DNA of 64,000 nucleotides from Vesta saturnalis (lineage: Eukaryota; Arthropoda; Insecta; Coleoptera; Lampyridae). The notes beneath the pieces are model-generated. The model searched no databases, was not told the origin of the DNA, and worked only from the letters and a program-made list of their open reading frames with translations. Where the stretch lies: assembly GCA_036346205.1 (NCBI GenBank), contig JARFJB010000108.1:105001-169000 (forward strand), given 5' to 3'. Within the stretch, counting starts at the first letter, position 1. Every line of letters starts with the position of its first letter. This document shows positions 1 to 13,500 of this stretch, piece after piece. The position numbers were made by a program, and so were the translations under genes.

Positions 1-3000
1 CCTACCTAATTTATAATTACTAATCTAATAAATCAGTAGATTTATTTTATCTTCTAAAATCAAACGGCTCTCTTGAGTAACTGTATTAATTCATTTGTGG
101 ATTTAGTTTAGTAGATTTTAGTTTTTTACTTATTATTTATTTATATTGTGTGTACTAACTAATTTTTCATTTACCTTTCCTTTTCCTTGTTTTCTTTTAC
201 AACGTGTAGGATCTGCTTTAAGAAAATATGTATAGCGCTCATTAATTAAAAGGCTGCTTAACGCCATTTAAGATAGTCTTAGTGCAATTGAATAGATTCT
301 ACCTTCGCACATCCAAATACTCTGGTATCAAACTGTTGCTGCGTGCTGATGTCTATCTTATACTGGCTTTTACTCTCCAAGTTATAAATTGTTGCATACA
401 TTTTATATAACGCCTCTTTCACATTATAACGCGAGAGACAATTCGGATTGCCATCATCCAATGTATACAAGCGCTTAATAAGGATTTTTGGCCTCAAGAA
501 CAGTAGCTGACAAAAAAGTTATAATTTCTCTTGTGGCCGTTAAACAAAATATTATATTTACCTACAACAACCGAAATTGTCCAACTGTGTAAAACAAAAA
601 TAAACAGGTAATTAATCATTCCAGTAACTTTCAATTATCATCGAAACAATTGCATTATTGTTATTTTTACCTTATCGGAATTAATTGATTGGTCCTGTTT
701 AAAAACCGCAGTTTTGTTGTAAGCCTTTTTTTATTAAAGAGCGTGTAGCACCACGAAGTATTGTACAAAACGTGCAAGATAAAATGAAAGCCAGAAACAA
801 AACTCCAAAGAAACATTTGGAAGAATTGAAATCGTATTTAGCACTCCGATCAAACGGGAGCTGTCGATGAAAACGTATTCCTGTTCTTACAATGTGATGT
901 CATGACTTAAACTATGCTTTGTTGGCTAATACTGGTAATTCGTTGTAGTCATTGGAGGTTTCAGGTAATTTAATTATTACCTCTCAAGGATAACAGTAGA
1001 AATCGTATTCATTTTTCGCTTTTATATGGGGGAGGGCAAAGCCCCCTCCGAAAAATGTCAGAAGGGGCTTGAGCCCACTCTGCCCTCCTGATTATGGAGC
1101 AATTGCAGCCGTACCGTCTTAAAGGAAGCCACAAAAGAAATTACAAATAAATTCAAGTTTTAATTCGGAACATGCCTCATACAACACACAGGAACGAAAT
1201 CTAGCACGAAAATGTACTTTTGGGGCCAAGTATTTTGTTAACACCTGACATTAAATCACCTAAATATTTATTAAGCACTGTTGTAAATTAGTATTTTTTT
1301 ATTATTTTGTACTTTATTAAATTAATTCTAACTTCTAAGGAAAGGTTCCATTTGGAAACAGTTGACGTAAGTAAAAATTATGTTACAGGGAACACATTAA
1401 AAGTGATTTTATTCAAGAAAGCCGTTACAAAATTATGTTATATACAGATCCGTTATGCATCTGCCCTATTTCCAATTCACCAATGCGAAATAGCAGACAT
1501 GAAGATAAGGCTTTTTATTAGAATTTATAGCAAATGGAACAAGACCGCGAATCTAGGGATCAATGCAGGCCTAGCGCGTAAACAGGCGCTATGAATGAAG
1601 ATGTCTTCTACAGCACGAGGGTGGCAAGGAGAAGCACTAGAAGACGGGCTTTAAGAGGGGCTTGTAATTTATGATCTCTTCCCGTGAATTAGAGTGCATC
1701 GAGGCTTGTAAATGTATTATTGCCATCTGTGTAACTAACTTAACAAATTGGTCGTACGTAAATGTTTGTATAAAATTTGCATAATACTTCATATTTTCCA
1801 CTATATTAATTCTGTTTACTTTAGCGTCATAAAGTAAACGGTGAATATTTTACAAAAGTTATATAATATGTTCTCTAATTGATTTTAAAATGCAAATGTA
1901 GAAACTTTGTGAAAACTAGTTTCAGAGGGTGGAAGTAAATTATCTGCACAAAAACGTTCAGTAATAGAAAAAATAATTTTATCGTTCGCACAGTAAAAAT
2001 TTTTCTCAACCCTCGCGATTGCAATAATGTTGTAGTGTTAGAAACCCAAACAGGGTGCAATCCGTCTATTGTGTATAAAATCAAAATCCATTACTCAAGA
2101 TGTGCCATTGAAAGAACCTGACGCCTTAAGAATGCACTGTTAAGCTCTTATCAAATAAAGGGGCATTGTAGTTAGTGTGATATAGAGCATGTTTGCGATG
2201 CCGATATAGGATAATCTTTTCTTAAGTGCAGGGGAAATGCACTTCTCTATATCTCCAAACTTTACCGCTAAATCATTTTAGTCTCCGCTACCATCATAGT
2301 TATATTCATACTTGCATTCCACTAATCTCTTAACACAGACAATATAAAAAAACATATCTAAAGCGCTTGTTGCAAATTGCACATTCAAAATCATATAGCG
2401 TTTTAGGTACTACCTATAAAATTGTGTAAATTTCGAGATACATAAGTAAGCAAGTTTCATAAATATTTTCTATCACCACTTTACTATATACCATATACAC
2501 TCTCCATGTGTAAAAGTTTACTCTGTTAAAGGCTTATAAAAGTTTATTTTTAATACACATTTACCATTAACCGTGCAGAACTTTTGAACTCTTCACAGCA
2601 CAATAAACTTAATTTAAAAAAGAGATTTTAAACAGGTAGAGGGTACCAATTACTGCTTTTAATTGTCTTTACATAAAGGAAAAAATCTTGTACAGGGGTT
2701 AATCGATCGTGTGTTGTAAATACAAGTGGTAGAGAAGGACATAAAAGAGATCGATTTTAGAGAAATTTGTTGGCACAGCTTTCGGTTTTGAGCTATAGGT
2801 TTGCTTCGATTAAATTTGGGATTATTTGACAATCATCACGAAGATTAGAAACAGCTGTAAAGATGATTATTTCACAGATTCTTAAAACTCGGATAAAGGA
2901 ATAACTTTTCCATAATCATCGTACTAGTTAATCATATACCAAATCGTATTGAAATGTTGGCTTCTGGTGTAGTGGCAATAGCCCAGTAAGATGTAAAATT

Positions 3001-3362
3001 GTAAAATTTAAAGGAGGGGGCACGTTTTAAATGTAAAATACCTTTCGGTCAGAATTTAACCAAATTTTGATGTTCTAGAACTTGACCAATTGATCAAATG
3101 TCTTCATTGCCCGAAAGCTCAAAGCTCAACAGTTTTTGATATACAGGGTCTGCAATATCACTATTTGACACTTTCAATATATCATAAAATGGACATTTTT
3201 GCCAATATTAACGCAAAACTTAGTGGATTGTTATTTTTTGTGCTACTGGTTACAACCTTTTCTTTACTTTCATTATTTTCGTACATACACCTGATATACA
3301 CGGTGAGACCAAATATATGTATCTGAAAAGAATTATACGGTGGTATCGTTTTGATATTTTGG

Positions 3363-3365
<3 letters not shown>
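1..3365. other. AT-rich intergenic stretch with no recognisable gene
   Basis: Both strands hold only short open frames (longest about 95 codons, 1307-1594) with no motif I recognise. A G/C-rich patch around 1027-1075 can form a small hairpin (AGGGGC-type arms around 1033-1048). I see no transposase, reverse transcriptase or tRNA signature. Most likely intergenic or intronic DNA, or repeats too old to read. Confidence 0.5.

Positions 3366-3417
<52 letters not shown>
3366..3417. repeat. (TA)n microsatellite
   Basis: A perfect run of about 26 TA units. It is one of four long TA runs in the window (also 22025-22107, 33027-33088 and 37711-37748), so TA expansion is a general feature of this genome. 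Confidence 0.95.
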
Positions 3418-3421
<4 letters not shown>

Positions 3422-4085
3422 ATTTAAATTATTATTGCAAGTTAAGTCCCCTAGACGTCCGTTATACAGAGTGTTTCATTTCTTTAATAGATTTAATTGA
3501 GTATTATTATACTTCCTAGTTAATTTTCTGATAACTTAATTGAAATGTCTATATTAAAATAAGCTATTTGCTAACTGTATATACCTACATAATTGTCACG
3601 ATGTGTTTATACTGATACTGGGTGTCCAAGTACAAAGAACCAAAGCGATATCTTAAACTTCATATAGGTATAGAAAAAACCGTTAACATAAAAAATCCCT
3701 TGCAATTGGATATCGTTGCGAAATACAAAGCTTTTGGAGATTGACAAATAGAAAGGTTAGATGTGCTTCATTTATTATTCTCACTATTTTCTAATAAAGT
3801 TATATTTAGTATTTACTTATTCATTAAACCAAAACCGTAATGTGGTATTGCGCTTTTTCTTCTGCTTTTATTGGTACGACTAGATTTTTTTCTGATTTTG
3901 CACTTTTCTTTCCGTTTTTCATACTACAATTATTATGTTTTTCTATTCCCAAACTTATAAAATAACAACAATGTAGTAGGTGGCTATGAAACGTCAAAAA
4001 TTAATCCACTAATTAAGTGATATTGTTGATGCTTAGTTGCAAATCTACTTTTTGAATTAAAATCGTTGAAGAGTTTATGTGAAAA

Positions 4086-5967
4086 ATGAATCGAATTCCA
4101 TGTTTTGCTTGTGGAAATGCTTTAGTTACTAGGGTTATGGTGAAAATAAGTGGTGAGGTAAATGTAAGAAAGCAGGAAATTGTAATTGCACGTCGCCGCG
4201 AAGCAAATCTACCAGAGCGGGTCATAATAGAAGAAACTCGAATCTGCAATGTCTGCAATATTTATATTGTAAGGGAAATTCAAGCAATAGACAATAATCC
4301 AAATTGTTTGCGATTAAAGGTCAACTCACTTATGCTGCATTTGTAACGATGGGAATGATATACATAAAATATCCATGAAAGGTAGAATTAACATTTTTGT
4401 TGAGAAAATACGTACTGCTGTAATATTCATTTGGATGAGAATGGTAATCTGTTTGAGTTTCTGCTCCCTGGGTTACGACATGTAAATCGTCCATTATTAG
4501 CAGGTAATGAGATTTATATTTTTTTACAAGCATTACGTAAGGAAATTAAGAAAAAAAGATACCACACGACTTACGAAGACGAAATTAACTTCACAGATTC
4601 TCAATTTAAAGCAGTTTCTCCTATAACCAAAGATCAATTTAATAATCTTTTCAACTCTTGTGACCCCGTCAGAATAGGAAATTCTTTGAGATATGTAAGT
4701 AAAAAAGATCTCTTAGCATTCCTGTGCAAGTTACAACAAGGTCTTAGTGATAGTTTTTTAGCGGTTATTTTTAATTATTCCACAACAAGCCAGTTTAGCT
4801 ACATCTCTAGTTAGACAATCTCTTTATGCAAGATTTGTACCACAAAATATTGGATTTACTGCTACAACAAGAGACAGCTACACCGAAAATCATGTAACTC
4901 CTTTTGCAAATCGTCTATATAATCAAAACCTGGATCGGCCTCAAGTTATAGTGTATAATGACTGTACTTATCTAGAAATAGAGAAAAGTTCTTGTTTTAA
5001 AGTGTTGCGACAGTCCTACTGTACTTATAAGGGTAAACATCTTATCAAGCCATCTCTGCTTGTTGCCCCGAGCGGATTTATTCTAGACATTCAAGGGCCA
5101 TATTTCTCAAATTCAGAAAACAACAATGCTAACATACTTATAAGTGAATTTAATAGAGATGTGAATGGAATGCATGAATGGTTTAATGAAGGAGATAATT
5201 TCATTCTCGATCGCGGGTACTTGGATGCTATTCCAGCTTTAAATAGATTAGGTATTAATTTTAAAATGCCAGCCTTTTTGCCCAGAGGTCAGCTGCAGTT
5301 ATCCACAGAAGAGGCTAATGATAGCCGTCTCGTTACGAAAACCAGGTGGATCGTAGAAGCACGCAATGGGCACTTAAAATCAATTTTTAATTTTTTTAGT
5401 TTTAAGATAAAAACACCCCACATTTGTAATATTGCTGATTTTCTTAAAATTTCTGGAGCAATTATAAATAAATATTTTCCACCCATTCTAATGCAAGATG
5501 CTACTATTGAGCTAGCTGAAAATATTCTTCAAAAAGTTCAAGAGTCAAATGTTGTTCAAGCCAGGGTTGAGGAGGAAAACATACGCGCTAGAAGGGGCAG
5601 ATTGGTTGATTTAAATGAAATTATCGTTCCCTCATTCCCACGTTTGTCACATTACTATCTTAAAGAGTTAACTGTAGGTATTTTTCAATTAAAGCTTGCT
5701 CCTTCTTATATACAGGACAATGAAATAGAGGACCGCCAGGTTCAATATCAATTTGATGAAAACTACGAACCCGGTTTTATACGGGTAAGGATATACTCTC
5801 GCCTCAGAAATCCTACTCGTTACCAGTTGTGGATTGTATTTGTGCCGAATAATGAGGAAGAAGAACCTAACTCAATATTAGGTATTTACTGCACCTTTAA
5901 AGTAAATGTTAATAAAAATAAAAGTAATAACAGAATAACCAATACTTTATTTGAACAAATTTGCTGA
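4086..5967 (+). pseudogene. Decayed DDE transposase, PIF/Harbinger-like (DDE_Tnp_4 type)
   Basis: Three open blocks read in the same direction. Block 1 (4086-4346) is cysteine-bearing (CFACG near the start, ICNVCN near residue 58), which suggests a zinc-binding DNA-binding region. Block 2 (4431-4814) is helical. Block 3 (4951-5967, open from about 4780) holds the catalytic core: D in VYNDCTYLEI, D in FILDRGYLDA and E in WIVEARNGHLK, the spacing of a DDE_4/HARBI1-type nuclease. A frameshift near 4775-4780 separates blocks 2 and 3, because reading on in the third frame continues into block 3 without a stop. Blocks 1 and 2 are separated by stops or by an intron I could not define. The protein would bind its transposon ends and cut and paste DNA. 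I could not identify terminal inverted repeats. The superfamily is inferred from the motifs; a related IS5-like eukaryotic family is possible. Confidence 0.75.
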
Positions 5968-6540
5968 AATTTCTTAACGCAAATTGAACATGTTTTTATA
6001 ATGTAGAATACTGTTCGATCCTAATGAACATTAAAAATACATCAGTGCGTACAAACAAAGTGCATGGTTCTAACTACCTGAATGGGAAGAATCGTGATTC
6101 TCACGTATTATACATACTTATTAAGGTACCCGTCATTTTTCACCAGAAGGTCAAAATTGGGAAATATGCGTTAATTTTTCGACATCCCCTGAAACATACC
6201 GGGAAATAAATCATATACACGATCTGATATTATTTACTTAGACAGGAATGTAACTATTTACTCGGGTCTAACCTGTAATATTAACTCCAAGCCAAATTAT
6301 TTGAATATTAAGGAACTCGTGAAAAGTTTTCGGCTTTCTTGGTAAATCCGCTACATACGATTATTGGTTCTCAAAAACTTACCAGTTATTGATATCATCA
6401 CTTCAAGTTAAATCTAATCTTAACTTTAAAATATGGAAACTTATTCCTACTTCAAAATGAGGAATCATACAAAAAATTGATACACAAGAATTATCAATAT
6501 AGCGATATAACGTTAATTATATGGACACAATATAAAAATA

Positions 6541-6770
6541 TCTGGTGCAGAACAACACACGACCTTCCAACCTACAAAATGGAAATTGAAAGGAATAAAA
6601 TAATTTTAATAATCATTTTTAGGATAATTACGCAACCTCTTAATACGTTCATAACGAAAATAGGCAACATTGTAAAACACAAAAACAATAATCTAGGTCA
6701 GATAGACGTTAAAGACTTCTTGTCAGATAGTGTTTCACAGACACCTAGCTAACTTAACAAAAGATTCCAA
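6541..6770 (+). repeat. Dispersed repeat, copy 1 (family also at 22.7-23.2 and 55.4-55.7 kb)
   Basis: This segment aligns by eye, almost base for base over about 150 bp, with the reverse complement of 23060-23210, and more loosely with 55411-55545 and 55585-55700. Shared landmarks are CACACGACCTTCCAA, a run ending CGAAAATAGGCAACATTGT and a TCAGATAGA segment. No open frame is conserved between copies, so it looks non-coding: a non-autonomous mobile element or dispersed satellite. Confidence 0.7.
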
Positions 6771-6954
6771 AGCCACCCATTTCTATAAAAATGTTGACAA
6801 TACAGATTACGCTTTATATGGGAAATTTATGTGAAATTAAATTATCTTTACAACAATACAATACAACAATAGGTCTTCACATTTTCTTCTTCTTCTTATT
6901 GTTATTATCATTATTATTACTAGTTATTCATATATTGAAAAAAATTTAACAAGC

Positions 6955-8660
6955 ACCGGGTGGCCAACTAAGAACGGCCGTCGGCCATATCTCAGGAATG
7001 GATTATAGCACAAGTTCGGGAAAAAAATTTTTATAACAAAAGTGGCCTCGAGAAACGCCTGGAAATTATTTTCAGAATTGTAGGTCCACAGCTAGTGGGC
7101 GTATTTGACAGTTAAAATTTTAAAAAGCAAAATTTTTCAAAATTTACTCAATTAAGGGGCATATTAAATATTATAATCAGATTCCTCGACAAAATTTAGT
7201 CTATCTCTTTAAATAAGGAGTGGGGGAGAGTGGGAACCTTGTTACGAAAAAACGCCTTTAATTCAGGTTCTGCTTGACCGATTTTAATAAACTTGATGTT
7301 GTTTGAAAGAGCTTTTGTTAAACAATAGAAAATTTGTAAATTTGAAGCAATCTCATTAATTTCATAAATGCTAGAGGGCGCTGTTTAATATTTTTTTAAT
7401 ATTGTGTTTTCTCTTTACAATTTTAAATGGAAGCATAAAATGGAAGTAGGTCTTTAAAGAGTAGACTAAATTAGTAATAAAACAGTGAAAACTGCAAGTC
7501 GATATCTTTTTCCTATCCTGAGATATCGTAAGAAATAGGTAAATGGCGGGAATTGTTCTTCCAACGTCTAGTAGGCTAGTTCACGTTAGAAGTGGCAATT
7601 CGTTGCTTAAGAAATCTAAATATCTTTTTCCATTAACAGTCTCATTAAAAAAAAGGCCCAATTATTTCTCCACCTAGAATCCCGCACCACACATTTACAG
7701 ACCAACGACCCTGACGTTGGACCCCCTGCATCCAGTGGGGATTCGTTTCAGACCAGTAGTGCATATTATGTCGATTTACACTATCATCACTATGAAAAGT
7801 AGCCTCATCTGTCCACATAATTCGTGAAAGTATTTCAGGATCGTCGTGTATCATATTTGAGAGCCAGTTGTAAAACCTGGTATCGAAATCTTGAGCATTC
7901 AAACTATGGTGTAGCACCATGTGATATGGGTGCAATCTAAAATAGTATATATTATAAAGTAATCAGATCAATAAAACACATTGAAGTCCTTCGTCTAGCG
8001 GCAACCATAACATTAGTATGATAGCAGTTTAAATTACTGCAGACCAATGTAAGATCTTTTCATCCAGGCTAAATTTAATAATTTCCGTTAACGCGAACTA
8101 GCCTACGATATCTCAGGATAGGAAAAAGATATCGACTAGCAGTTGTCACTGTGTTATTACTAAATTAGTCTACTTTTTAAAGACCTACATAAATTTTTAT
8201 GCTTCTATTTAAAATTGTAAGGAGAAAACACAATATTAAAAAAATATTAAACAGCGCCCTCTAGCATTTATGTTATTAATCAGATTGCTTCAAATTTACA
8301 AATTTTCTATTGTTTAACAAAAGCTCTTTCAAACAACATCAAGTTTATTAAAATCGGTCAAGCAGAACCTGAATTAAAGGCGTCTTTTCGTAACAAGGTT
8401 CCCACTCCCCCCCGCCCTTATTTGAAGAGATAAACTAAAACTTGCCAAACAAAAAATATGCAGAATTTGTCGAATAATCTGATTATAATATTTAATATGC
8501 CCCTTAATTGAGTAAATTTTAAAAACTTTTAACTTATGTCAAATACTCCTCTAGGTCTACATTCTGAAATATCCAGTTGTTTCACGAAATTTTGTAAAAT
8601 AATTTCCCGAGTGCTCCTCCTTACCGACCCTGTTTTTTGCCAAAATCTTAATTCCCAGAT
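6955..8660. mobile_element. Tc1/mariner-like element with ~0.5-kb terminal inverted repeats
   Basis: Bases from about 7040 to 7520 match the reverse complement of about 8105-8590 nearly throughout. Landmarks are AGAGGGCGCTGTTTAAT against ATTAAACAGCGCCCTCT, and the AGATATCGACT/CTGAGATATCG block at the inner edges. Similarity fades toward the outer ends (6955-7040 and 8590-8660). Between the arms lies a leftward transposase fragment. The layout, long arms around one transposase exon, fits a shortened IS630/Tc1/mariner-superfamily element. Target-site duplication was not resolved. The arms would form a long hairpin if transcribed. Confidence 0.85.
7585..7950 (-). pseudogene. Tc1/mariner-superfamily transposase fragment
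   Basis: The minus-strand frame 7935-7645 contains IMWTDEATF (a catalytic Asp followed by the EATF signature of DDE_3 transposases), HNMHYW and WSVNVWCGI. After GPFF a frameshift in the T run near 7648-7655 moves the reading frame, which continues as NETVNGKRYLDFL to about 7590. Codons upstream of the ATG (LHPYHMVL) also read as transposase, so this is an internal piece without its N-terminal DNA-binding domain and without its last catalytic acid. It cannot be active. Recognition rests on the motifs; the family within Tc1/mariner is not resolved. Confidence 0.8.
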
Positions 8661-8867
8661 CCACCTTGTATAAAATTCTAAAATGAAGCTTATCAGTAGT
8701 TCAAATTACTCCACGATTTGGATTCTGAATTGCATTGTCACGAAAATTGATAAAACAAATTATGCAGATGTTCAAGACACCTAGGATTTTCAGAAATCTG
8801 CATAGTTTCAGAAAATGATAAAACTGAAGCTTAGCACACGTCACTTACGACAGCACCCTGGATTTCA

Positions 8868-9515
8868 CCGCACACGCACACGCACAGCAAAAACAAGCAC
8901 ACGCTAACACGCACAACGTCATACGCATTACGAACTGCACACGCACACGACACGCACACGCACACGCACACGCACACGCACACGCACACGCACACGCAAT
9001 AGCACGACACGCACGCACGCACGCGCACCGCACGACGCACACGCACACGCACACGCACACGCACACGCACACGCGCACCGCACCGCACGCACACGCACAC
9101 GCACACGCACACGCGCACGCGCACGCACGCCACGCGCACGCGCACACGACACGCACACGCACCGCACACGCACCGCACGACGCACACGCACACGCACACG
9201 CACACGCACGACGCACACGCGCACACGCACACGCACACGCACACGCACGCACCGACACGCACACCGCACGCACACGCACACGCACACGCACGCACACGCA
9301 CACGCACACGCACACGCACACGCACACGCACACGCACGCACACGCACGCACCCACGCACACGCACACGCACAGCCACGACACCACACGCACACGCACACG
9401 CACGCGCACACGCACGCGACACGCACCGCACGCACCGCACACGCACACGCACGCACAGCACACGCACACGCACACGCACACGCATACGTACACGCACACG
9501 CACGCGCACGCGCAC
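8868..9515. repeat. (ACGCAC)n-type hexanucleotide satellite
   Basis: About 650 bp of ACAC/GCAC units with a dominant 6-base period (CACACG). Interruptions such as CGACACG and GCACCGC recur and suggest local amplification of short variants. All the long overlapping open frames in it (up to 222 codons of Cys-Val-Arg) are artefacts of low complexity. It is not an insect TTAGG telomere repeat. Confidence 0.95.
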
Positions 9516-9519
9516 TCGT

Positions 9520-10500
9520 AATTAACGTAATGAAATAAAAGCGCTACTCATCTTTTGACGTCACTGATTAACAAATTTTAACCTTATAATACAATGGAAA
9601 CAATTTCATATTTTAATTCACTGTGAATAGTGAATACTACATGCACATGACGTCACGTGTGGGTGGTTCGTATCTTTTTTCATTTTTCTTTCCGCTTCAT
9701 CGAATTTTTAGTGTTAAACAAAGGTTATGGTTAAAAAATTAAATTGACGTGTCTTTTGTTATAGGTTTTCTAAAGCTTAGTAGTGTAGTTCTAATTAAAT
9801 TTCGTGTTGGGTCAAAAACGTTTTTTTCCAAGTGTTAATTTATTTGGAATTGAAATTGCTGTTTTCCAAAGGTTAAGATAGATAGAATAGAGTTTTTAAA
9901 AATTAAATACATAATTTCTTGTTGACTAAATTAAAAGTGTTGTGAGAAATATAATATGTGGATGTAACGTTGTTTTTTTTTCGGATAACGAAAGCTTCGT
10001 CATATTTAGTTAATAGGTGATGTAAGATTTATTTTAAAAGAAAGGTTTACTGATTCATTTCAAGAGGATGGTTGTTGGAAGTGTAGAAAGTTTAATTGAG
10101 CTACAATGTATTTCGTTTCGAAAATAAGCTCATAGAACAAATTTATTTTGCACGTGTGAAGTGTTGATTGTGCAGCTTCCGAGTGTAAGAGACGATGTAA
10201 TTACCAGAGGGAGAAGGGTTTTTGGCGGTTAATTGGGCAGTTTTATGTTGGACAGCAGAGAGTTAAGAGGCGTTAGCCCGCGCGGTGATGGTGGCTCAAG
10301 TTAAGTAACGGACCTGGGTTAGTAAACTTTTCGTGGGGATTTTTTACCAAAGGACCTGCGCGTAGATAATGAAGTGGTTCAGCGCCTCAGGATTTGTGTT
10401 TATTAGTGGACATTTTGTGTCATTTTCGTGGATTGATGTTTAATAAAGTGCGCCCCGATCGTGGAGGGTTTAACGCTTTTTAGTGGGTCAAGTTTACCGT
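9520..10500. promoter_or_regulatory. Unassigned stretch with two CRE motifs
   Basis: Perfect TGACGTCA palindromes (the cAMP-response-element core) sit at 9556-9563 and 9648-9655. The second overlaps an E-box CACGTG at 9654-9659. The DNA then becomes less AT-rich from about 10180. This could be a host promoter and 5' UTR, but no gene body was recognised downstream, so the call is tentative. A third TGACGTCA lies at 25439-25446. Confidence 0.2.
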
Positions 10501-10510
10501 TATATAATTT

Positions 10511-10582
10511 ATGAAGAAGCACCGGTCAACCATGTACGCAAGCAGCCGTTTGGGGAAACAGAACGGAACCTTTGTAAATATA
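10511..10582 (+). CDS. Candidate short first coding exon, product unknown
   Basis: An ATG at 10511 opens a short basic frame (MKKHRSTMYASSR...) that runs about 24 codons to a GTAAAT that could act as a splice donor. Without splicing it stops after about 34 codons. It follows a GC-richer stretch (10180-10510) that resembles a 5' leader. I recognise no family, and chance is a real possibility for so short a frame. Confidence 0.15.
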
Positions 10583-10599
10583 ACAATATTATTTTGTGT

Positions 10600-13500
10600 A
10601 CATAGTATCAGGTGATATAATTAATGTCACCAAGAAATCGAACTATGGGTTGTCGTCCTAGTTCTGTGTAACTGTATTTCGTAAATCTGGTAGCCAGTTA
10701 TTTAAAGGCTTAAAGTCAGCAATGCGGATGAACGCACTTTGTTCGGTAGGGCTATTTATGTATAAACGTTTGTCAAGGCAGTATGGTAGGTAATGAAATG
10801 CTTTCATCCGTGTACTCAACGATTTATTGCTGTTTTCTTGTGTTAATTGGTTTGTACATTGTTTCCAAAATTTCACGTTATAAAATTATTAACTTTTAAG
10901 CGATCAGAACTAATCGTTGTACTTGAGAGATTTAATAAGAAATTCAATATTGAAGATTTAAGATAACAATTAGATTTGATGAAAGCCGATCTTGCAAGGT
11001 TAATTCCGTTTAAAAGATTATTACCTGACCTTTCATAGTATAAGTTCATGGCGTTATGCGTTTGAATTGACGCTGGTGTAAATTCTGGGTGTTGTTACTT
11101 AATTTTATTAGCTCAATATACTTGTAGTGTACTGAATTTAAAGTATTATTTGTAATTTCATGTAATACCACAGTAAAAGCAATTACGACATAAATTGAAA
11201 TTTAAAAATAATAGATAAGAAAATAATAGATGCAGTTGCAAATTTATCAACTTAATTGATAAGATTTTTGATAAAAGCATTTGTTTAACGTAATAAATTA
11301 AGAGAGTTTCTCAATAGAGTTAATTTTGTTTTTTGTTTTCTTAAGTTAGTTTATGATAAACTTCGGTTAGATAACTGGTTTTGTTCGCGAGTGTGTAATT
11401 TTGCAATAATTAGCAAAATATTTAGTGTTTGTTTACGCATATGGTTTTTAAATGCGTTTGGGTATGCATTACGAAAAAGTAGGTTAAAGGAGACTGTTGA
11501 CCCAACAGCTGTTTTGACAACACGCTTTATCGCTTTGAAGGCGTGTAGATATTTTGTAGATTTTACAGGTAGAGATCCTTGACCTTAATTATCGTACACC
11601 TGAAGTTGAGCGCCGCGTAAGGTAAGTGAGTATTTGTCTGCTTAAAGAGACTGTACCTTGCGTGCGCTCAGGTGTTACTTGCCGATACAGTCTGGCGCCC
11701 ACTATTAATGACAAGTTGGTTATATTTACAGTGTGGCTTAACCCCAATTTGCTACTTACCTACCCTAGTTATTAACTTCTTTTCCACTGAGCTGTCGGTA
11801 TCCTTCCATTATCCGCTACGTCCGGTGTTAATTCCGTTTCCACCCGTAACAATAGCAATAATGAAAATTAAGTATTTTATCAAGTTTCAACTGAAGATGT
11901 TTTAAATCAAAGAATATCCTTTTCACAATATCTTTTATTTGATGTTAATCGGTTTGTGAATTCAACAAAACGTAATTTACACATTTGAATAAATGAACCA
12001 TATCAATTCAAAAACTTAAAAAAATTAAGTAGCGACGCATTATAAACAAAAAAAAAAAATGTGGTGTGACCAAGAGTTAAACATTCCCGGTACAGCTTTT
12101 TTTAATTGATTCAAATTTCCGCTTATATTAAATGGACAAAAAATATCTCCTTTCTTATCTATATCTAACCAATTTAGAGGTTATGGTAAGAAAAGTTTAC
12201 TAATAATTTCCAAATTTCATTCAAATTATTAACGTCGTCTTAGTATGTTTTGGTATGATTACACACATACCAGATTGTTTGAACAACAAATTAATTTTTA
12301 AGGCTTTAGTTATTAAGCTTCTTATGAAACATTATTATACAGAAAACTTTATTTATGAATGAGTATGAGATAGAGAAACGTTGAGTATGACATATTTACA
12401 AAGGGACAAAGGAACCTAAAACACACTTTAATTATCACATATAAATCAATATATAAATAATATCTTTTCCAATACAAGAGACTGCTTAACAACCGATGGT
12501 ATGTCCCGAAACCAACGCGAAATATCCAGCATGCTCAAAATAGCCGAACACTGGAGAGATCTTCCCAAGAAGGGTACCACATGCTTTTAAATCCACTTCC
12601 ATAAGTCTGTAAAGGGGTAAGGAACAACAAAAGAAACCACACGTGTAACTGGCCGTTGAACGCATACTCCGCCCACGACATAACACGCACAACAAGAATA
12701 AAATAGTATATGTGGTCCCAAAGTTGCTCTAAATGCTCATATATAATTTAAACGAATAACTAATGTACAATCGTTAAGTACGCCCAGAATAAACCACACA
12801 TATTTGTATAGATAATTATACACCACGGCACCAAATGTGCTATATAACTACGTTTGATACTAGCACATACAAATCTCAGTGTTACAAATCGTGATACATT
12901 ATACACACTCGCAACCCCATCTAGGGGAAAGTATTTACAGTTAATTGGCACACAAGCGTTACACAAGCTAAGAAAATTTAAAGACAGCCTAACCTTATTT
13001 GGTAGTAGCATACCATAAGTCGGTGTAAGAGTAAAGTCAACTACTCTTTCCAGTACCGTTACACATATTCTTGTTGTGATATAAAGTCGGAAAGTGATTT
13101 CAACCTTAGAAATGTTCAACAAGTGCTAACGCATCTGTCATCCGTAAAGTCGCACGTAACACCACCAATCGTTGAAGAGGAGCGACCAGAAGTACATCCA
13201 ATTAATGTTCGTGCTCATCTATAGACATTCGAACTTAACAATTGAAGTTCAAGTGCCACGACCAGTCCCTACGAAAAGTCAAACACATACTGCACACTAC
13301 TAAACGTGAAAATGAAAGGCGATAAGCGAAGGGCTAAAAGTCTAAAATAATCTTAAATTAGCAACAGGCCTTGTAGCGTTACTATATATTTATATGGAGG
13401 TTTTAAACGGCCCAATGTGACTTCAGTCGAGCATTAGGTCAAAAGTTCAAATTTATCAATACCTAATTTCCATGAGACTATATGCGTTCAGCTTTGGCAA

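Noticed and set aside
5289..5486. Minus-strand frame inside the DDE transposase, and similar opposite-strand frames over polymerase, penton and capsid genes
   Set aside because: Shadow frames of the real coding strand without motifs.
8868..9515. Telomeric or subtelomeric repeat
   Set aside because: The unit is ACGCAC/CACACG, not TTAGG or a variant of it.
11590..11700. Inverted repeat as a structured RNA
   Set aside because: The arms are imperfect and interrupted, and no known RNA family pattern is visible.
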